Assembly: GCA_039914625.1 (NCBI GenBank)
Contig: JBDSOU010000264.1
Coordinates: forward strand, 1-9,777
DNA: 9,777 nt
Direction of reading: 5' to 3'
From: DATEMK01 sp039914625
GTDB lineage: Bacteria; Bacteroidota; Bacteroidia; AKYH767-A; OLB10
Part shown: positions 6,363-9,777 of the stretch, one piece after another
How the letters are laid out: each line of letters starts with the position of its first letter
Numbering within the stretch: position 1 is the stretch's first letter
Notes under the pieces: generated by a model
What the model saw: the letters and a program-made list of their open reading frames with translations, nothing else
Database searches by the model: none
What the model was told of the DNA's origin: nothing
Made by a program: the position numbers and the translations under genes

Positions 6363-7022
6363 TTATTTTTTAGTTGTGTCTTTAACTGCTGCATTAACAG
6401 GAGTGCCTGGAGGGGTACTTACCGGAGCCTGAGCCGCAGTTTTGCCACCCTGAGTTTTCTTTGCTTTAGCATCAGCAGCTTTTTTAGCATCAGCCGCACG
6501 CTTTTCAGAAGCTGCTATTTCGCGCATATCCCTGCCATTTTTGAATGTTATCGAACTTGTCATGGTTCCCTTTCGATCATAATATTTCCAGTCGCCATCA
6601 CGGTTGCCATTTTTATATCCTCCTTCATTTTTAACCTGTCCATCACCATAATACGAAGACCATCGGTTTACTTTTCTGCCGTTGGAATATTCTCCTTCCA
6701 TTTTGATCTGACCGTTATAGTAATACCTTTTGTAAGAACCTTCCTTAATGCCATTTTGATATTCAGTTTCTTCCATGATCTTGGCATAAGGATAATATTT
6801 TTTAGACAATCCATGGCGGACATCATCCACATATTCTATCTCCTGTGTGATTTCACCGAATGAATTGTAGTATTTCCAAACGCCCTGCTTGCGATTCAGT
6901 TCATCTAATTTATTCCTGTGCTTTTCCTTGCCGGGAGCATATTTCGGTTTTTCTTCCGATTGGCTGTAAACCAATACAGGAATAAAAAAAGCAAGGCAAA
7001 GAATGGTAATTAATTTTTTCAT
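6363..7022 (-). CDS. Exported MORN-like (YwqK-type) repeat protein
   Basis: I chose the ATG at 7022 because it begins a clear signal peptide: MKK, a hydrophobic core at 4-19, and a likely cut near YSQ (residues 19-22). An ATG 11 codons upstream (7055) would bury it behind a polar extension. The mature part holds about five repeats of some 24 residues, with paired aromatics near 51, 76, 100, 124 and 147 and the pattern G-x-W/Y-K-x-YY-x-x-G-x-(I/V)-x-x-E-x-x-Y-x-x-G, typical of MORN_2 repeats. After residue 170 comes a Lys/Ala-rich segment and a Pro/Thr tail that is probably disordered. The protein is expected in the periplasm or at the surface. Its function is unknown. Databases often label the family YwqK antitoxins, but no toxin gene is present. 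It lies between fadN and fadA on the same strand, with gaps of 95 and 115 bp. Confidence 0.85.
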   Translation of the reverse strand: MKKLITILCLAFFIPVLVYSQSEEKPKYAPGKEKHRNKLDELNRKQGVWKYYNSFGEITQEIEYVDDVRHGLSKKYYPYAKIMEETEYQNGIKEGSYKRYYYNGQIKMEGEYSNGRKVNRWSSYYGDGQVKNEGGYKNGNRDGDWKYYDRKGTMTSSITFKNGRDMREIAASEKRAADAKKAADAKAKKTQGGKTAAQAPVSTPPGTPVNAAVKDTTKK

Positions 7023-7117
7023 AAGACATTGATTTGACGGCTTAAAATTAAGCAATTAATCTGATTGGTAAAATGAATAATCGGTAAAGGTATAAATAAT
7101 CACTTTTACAGGTAAAT

Positions 7118-9520
7118 TTAATTTCGTAACGGCTTGCCTGTGGTTAAAATTGCTTGAATTCTTTCAAGTGTCTTTTTTTCTCCGCAAAGTGATAAAAACG
7201 CTTCACGTTCAAGCTCCAGAAGGTAGTGCTCAGAAACAAGAGAATGTGCAGATAAATCACCCCCGCACATAACATAACCTAACTTTTCAGAGATAAGCTT
7301 ATCATGTTCAGAAATATAATTCCCGCTGTACATGGAATTTGCTCCGGCATAAATCAATCCCAAACCCGTTCTGCCAAGCACTTTGACATCTTTTCGCGGA
7401 GCGGGCATCACATAACCGGCTTCAGCTAACTCTATTGCAGCCTGTTTCGCATCAGAAATCAAACGATTTTGATTGATGGTAATTTCATCTATGCCGTGAC
7501 GAAATATTCCAAGATCAAAAGCCTCATGAGCCGATGTTGAAACCTTTGCCTGCCCTATTGTGAGAAAACGTTCTCTTAAAATATTCAATTCAATGTCGCC
7601 TTGCTTGATTTCATCAGAAAACCTTACAGTAAATTCTTTAGAGCCGCCCCCCCCAGGGATTAATCCTACTCCAAATTCAACAAGACCAATGTAAGTTTCA
7701 GCTGCAGCCTGAACTTTATCAGCATGAAGGCTCATTTCACATCCACCTCCAAGCGTGAGTCCATGCGGAGCAACTACAACAGGAATGGAAGAATAGCGCA
7801 CCCGCATATTCATATTCTGAAAAGCACGAATTGCAAAATCAATTTCGTCAAACTCTTGTTCTATTGCAAACATGAAAATCATGGCAAGGTTTGCCCCGGC
7901 AGAAAAATTTTGTCCTTCATTGCCGATCACTAATCCCCGAAAATCTTTTTCGGCTATGTCAATGCTTTTGTTCATTGCTTCAATGATCTCACCGCCAATG
8001 GTGTTCATCTTCGTGTGAAATTCAAGATTGAGAATTCCATCACCAATGTCAATGAGATCAGCGCCTGAATTTTTCCAGACTGTTTTTTCTTTTTTACTGT
8101 CGAGAATAATTAATTTTTCCTGACCTATAATATATTTGTACGTTTTGGTTGGAATGTGATAATAAGTTTTAAAACCCTTTTCAAATTTCCAGAAAGTTTT
8201 ATTCCCTGAAGCCAGCATATCATACACCCACTGCGCTGGTTTCATTCCTGCTTTCTCCATTTCCTTAACGGTTTCTTCAACACCGAGCGCATCCCACATT
8301 TCAAACGGACCCAGTTCCCATCCGAAACCAGCCTGCATAGCCAAATCTACCTGATAAAGATGATCGGCAATTTCGGGAATACGGTCAGAAACATATTTGA
8401 ACAAACTATAAAAAGATGCGCGGTAAAATTCTCCTGCTTTATCTTTTCCCGCTGCTAAAACTTTAATCCGCTCCTTTAAATTATCAATGGGTTTAGTTTG
8501 ATCGAGCGTTGCGAATTTTGTTTTTGATTGCGGTTTGTACTGAAGTGTTTTTAAATCGAGAGAAAGAATTTCGGTTTTGCCATCAGCGTTTTTTGTTTTC
8601 TTATAAAAGCCCTGTTTAGTTTTATCGCCCAGCCATTTGTTCTCCAGCATTTTTGCAACATAAGCAGGCAATTGAAATTTTTCGCGCTCGCTGTCACCAG
8701 GACAATTTTCATACACTCCCTTTGCAACATGAGCCAACGTATCAAGACCCACAACATCGCATGTTCTGAAGGTAGCAGATTTTGGTCTGCCAAGAACAGG
8801 ACCGGTGAGCTTGTCAACATCTTCAACAGTCAAATTCATTTTTTCAATCAAATGAAACAGTGACATGATTCCGTAAACACCAATGCGGTTAGCAATAAAT
8901 GCGGGAGTGTCTTTGCACAAAACAGTTGTTTTTCCAAGAAAGAGATCGCCATAATGCATCAGGAAATCAACAACAGATGGATCTGTTTTTGGTGTAGGAA
9001 TTATTTCAAGCAACCTTAAATATCTCGGAGGATTGAAAAAATGCGTTCCGCAAAAATGTTTTTGAAAATCATCACTTCGTCCTTCATTCATCAGATGAAT
9101 CGGAATGCCGGATGTATTGCTGGTGACTAACGTACCGGGCTTACGAAATTTTTCCACTTCTTCAAAAACTTTTTTCTTGATGCCGAGATTTTCAATCACC
9201 ACCTCAATAATCCAGTCAGCATCTGAAATGTCTTTCATGTTGTCGGAAAAATTTCCAGTAGCAATTCTTGAAGCAAAAGATTTTTTGTAAAGCGGAGAAG
9301 GATTTGATTTGACAGCAGTATCTAAAGACGAATTTACAATACGGTTTTTTACCTCAGTCGAATCCAATTTCAATTCTTTATGTTGCTCAGCAGGGGATAA
9401 CTCCTTCGGCACAATATCAAGTAGCAGCACATTAACACCAATATTTGCAAAATGACAGGCAATCCGTGAACCCATTACTCCGGATCCTAAAACAGCAATG
9501 TTTTTTATTATTCGTTTCAT
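7118..9520 (-). CDS. fadN: 3-hydroxyacyl-CoA dehydrogenase/enoyl-CoA hydratase (FadN type)
   Basis: This 800-residue bifunctional enzyme hydrates 2-enoyl-CoA and oxidises the resulting 3-hydroxyacyl-CoA with NAD. The dehydrogenase comes first: Rossmann motif GSGVMG at 12-17 with Asp35, SNTSG at 134-138, catalytic His160 in GTHFFNPP paired with Glu172, and Asn211. Dehydrogenase C-terminal helical regions cover about 205-430. The hydratase module occupies roughly 485-690: NFSAGANL at 538-545 (oxyanion region), GGGCE with Glu595, and Glu615 in GLVEFG. These two Glu are 20 residues apart, as in rat enoyl-CoA hydratase (Glu144 and Glu164), so both activities look intact. Dehydrogenase-first order and length match Bacillus FadN (about 790) rather than E. 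coli FadB, where the hydratase comes first. A perfect -7 box lies upstream. An eight-C run on the + strand (7647-7654) encodes part of the Gly-rich loop at 623-626. Confidence 0.93.
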   Translation of the reverse strand: MKRIIKNIAVLGSGVMGSRIACHFANIGVNVLLLDIVPKELSPAEQHKELKLDSTEVKNRIVNSSLDTAVKSNPSPLYKKSFASRIATGNFSDNMKDISDADWIIEVVIENLGIKKKVFEEVEKFRKPGTLVTSNTSGIPIHLMNEGRSDDFQKHFCGTHFFNPPRYLRLLEIIPTPKTDPSVVDFLMHYGDLFLGKTTVLCKDTPAFIANRIGVYGIMSLFHLIEKMNLTVEDVDKLTGPVLGRPKSATFRTCDVVGLDTLAHVAKGVYENCPGDSEREKFQLPAYVAKMLENKWLGDKTKQGFYKKTKNADGKTEILSLDLKTLQYKPQSKTKFATLDQTKPIDNLKERIKVLAAGKDKAGEFYRASFYSLFKYVSDRIPEIADHLYQVDLAMQAGFGWELGPFEMWDALGVEETVKEMEKAGMKPAQWVYDMLASGNKTFWKFEKGFKTYYHIPTKTYKYIIGQEKLIILDSKKEKTVWKNSGADLIDIGDGILNLEFHTKMNTIGGEIIEAMNKSIDIAEKDFRGLVIGNEGQNFSAGANLAMIFMFAIEQEFDEIDFAIRAFQNMNMRVRYSSIPVVVAPHGLTLGGGCEMSLHADKVQAAAETYIGLVEFGVGLIPGGGGSKEFTVRFSDEIKQGDIELNILRERFLTIGQAKVSTSAHEAFDLGIFRHGIDEITINQNRLISDAKQAAIELAEAGYVMPAPRKDVKVLGRTGLGLIYAGANSMYSGNYISEHDKLISEKLGYVMCGGDLSAHSLVSEHYLLELEREAFLSLCGEKKTLERIQAILTTGKPLRN

Positions 9521-9542
9521 AAAGCGTTTGAAAATTCAGGAA

Positions 9543-9550
9543 CAAAAGTA
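9543..9550 (-). promoter_or_regulatory. Candidate Bacteroidota -7 box for the fad cluster
   Basis: The - strand reads TACTTTTG, a perfect match to TAnnTTTG, ending 22 bases before the fadN ATG; transcription would begin around 9537. A TTG upstream (9575-9577) is spaced about 24 bases from the box, slightly longer than the usual 19 to 21. This is the best-placed promoter candidate for fadN and possibly the three genes after it. Confidence 0.5.
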
Positions 9551-9594
9551 TGAAAAGGTTTTAAGGCCGTAGTTCAAGATTAAAACTCAGGTGA

Positions 9595-9637
9595 TAAAAA
9601 AGAAAGAGGCTTTCAATTATAATTTCGAGAGCCTCTT
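9595..9637 (-). terminator. Rho-independent terminator of the OmpA-family gene
   Basis: On the - strand the arms at 9637-9627 and 9614-9604 form an 11-bp stem with one wobble pair around a 12-base loop. It is followed by TCTTTTTTAT (through 9595). It lies 21 bases past the stop codon of the right-edge gene, so it ends that transcript and insulates the fadN promoter downstream. Confidence 0.8.
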
Positions 9638-9658
9638 GATTAAAATTTTAATCCGAAA

Positions 9659-9777
9659 CTATTTTTTCATAGTCAACCCTTTTTCCACTCTGATGACCCG
9701 GATTTCCGTTCTGCGATTCAGGGCGTGGTCTTCTTCAGAACATTTTGAACCGTCAGCGCATTTATTCATCAGCATAG
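9659..9777 (-). CDS. OmpA-family protein, C-terminal fragment
   Basis: A - strand frame enters from the right edge and stops with TAG at 9659-9661, leaving 38 visible residues. They read NKCADGSKCSEEDHALNRRT followed by EIRVIRVEKG and a short basic tail. The C-x5-C pair and E-x-x-H-x-x-NRRTEIRV ending are characteristic of the last helix and strand of the OmpA C-terminal peptidoglycan-binding domain in Bacteroidota outer-membrane proteins. The domain normally anchors an outer-membrane protein or lipoprotein to the cell wall. What precedes it (a beta-barrel, WD40/PD40 repeats or a lipoprotein linker) lies outside the window. Two internal Met codons near the edge are not starts. Confidence 0.85.
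   Translation of the reverse strand, partial: MLMNKCADGSKCSEEDHALNRRTEIRVIRVEKGLTMKK

Noticed and set aside
6363..7022. Toxin-antitoxin module suggested by the YwqK family name
   Set aside because: No toxin-like gene is adjacent, the protein has a signal peptide, and both neighbours are beta-oxidation enzymes.
7020..7055. Upstream ATG at 7055 as the start of the MORN-like gene
   Set aside because: It would add 11 polar residues ahead of a well-formed signal peptide; the ATG at 7022 is better.
7085..7092. TACCTTTA on the - strand as a promoter for the MORN-like gene
   Set aside because: It has one mismatch at the key final G and no -33 element, so it was not listed as a feature.

Overview
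The window looks like a chromosomal stretch from a Bacteroidota bacterium. The DNA is AT-rich. NusB is of the long (about 310-residue) type I associate with that phylum. Several gene starts are preceded by TAnnTTTG boxes, the Bacteroidota -7 promoter element, and Shine-Dalgarno sequences are not obvious. Intergenic spaces carry GTTTAAR heptad repeats, and an OmpA-type C-terminus with the typical end NRRTEIRV lies at the right edge. I cannot name a genus. The content is mostly housekeeping and metabolic. I see no tRNA, rRNA, CRISPR array, insertion sequence, phage gene or defence locus, and no convincing undescribed system.

Left part (1-2635): the C-terminus of a fibronectin type III-like protein (+ strand) converges on nusB (- strand), with a shared hairpin terminator between them. 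Upstream of nusB, and on the same strand, is a leucine dehydrogenase gene. Heptad-repeat arrays bracket the dehydrogenase gene in inverted orientation. One array pair also forms a potential long hairpin between it and nusB.

Middle (2636-4991): a half-size ABC exporter (+ strand) is transcribed divergently from the dehydrogenase. It ends 7 bp from the end of a convergent GNAT acetyltransferase gene. The exporter has Asp where the Walker B catalytic Glu is usual.

Right part (4992-9777): reading right to left on the - strand come a FadN-type 3-hydroxyacyl-CoA dehydrogenase/enoyl-CoA hydratase, a small exported MORN-like repeat protein, a FadA-type thiolase and then the GNAT gene. The multifunctional enzyme and the thiolase together cover hydration, oxidation and thiolytic cleavage in fatty-acid beta-oxidation. 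The acyl-CoA dehydrogenase step is not encoded here. Gaps of 77 to 115 bp without clear terminators would allow co-transcription, but this is inference. A terminator at 9595-9637 closes an OmpA-family gene that enters from the right edge.

No gene-free stretch exceeds about 140 bp.
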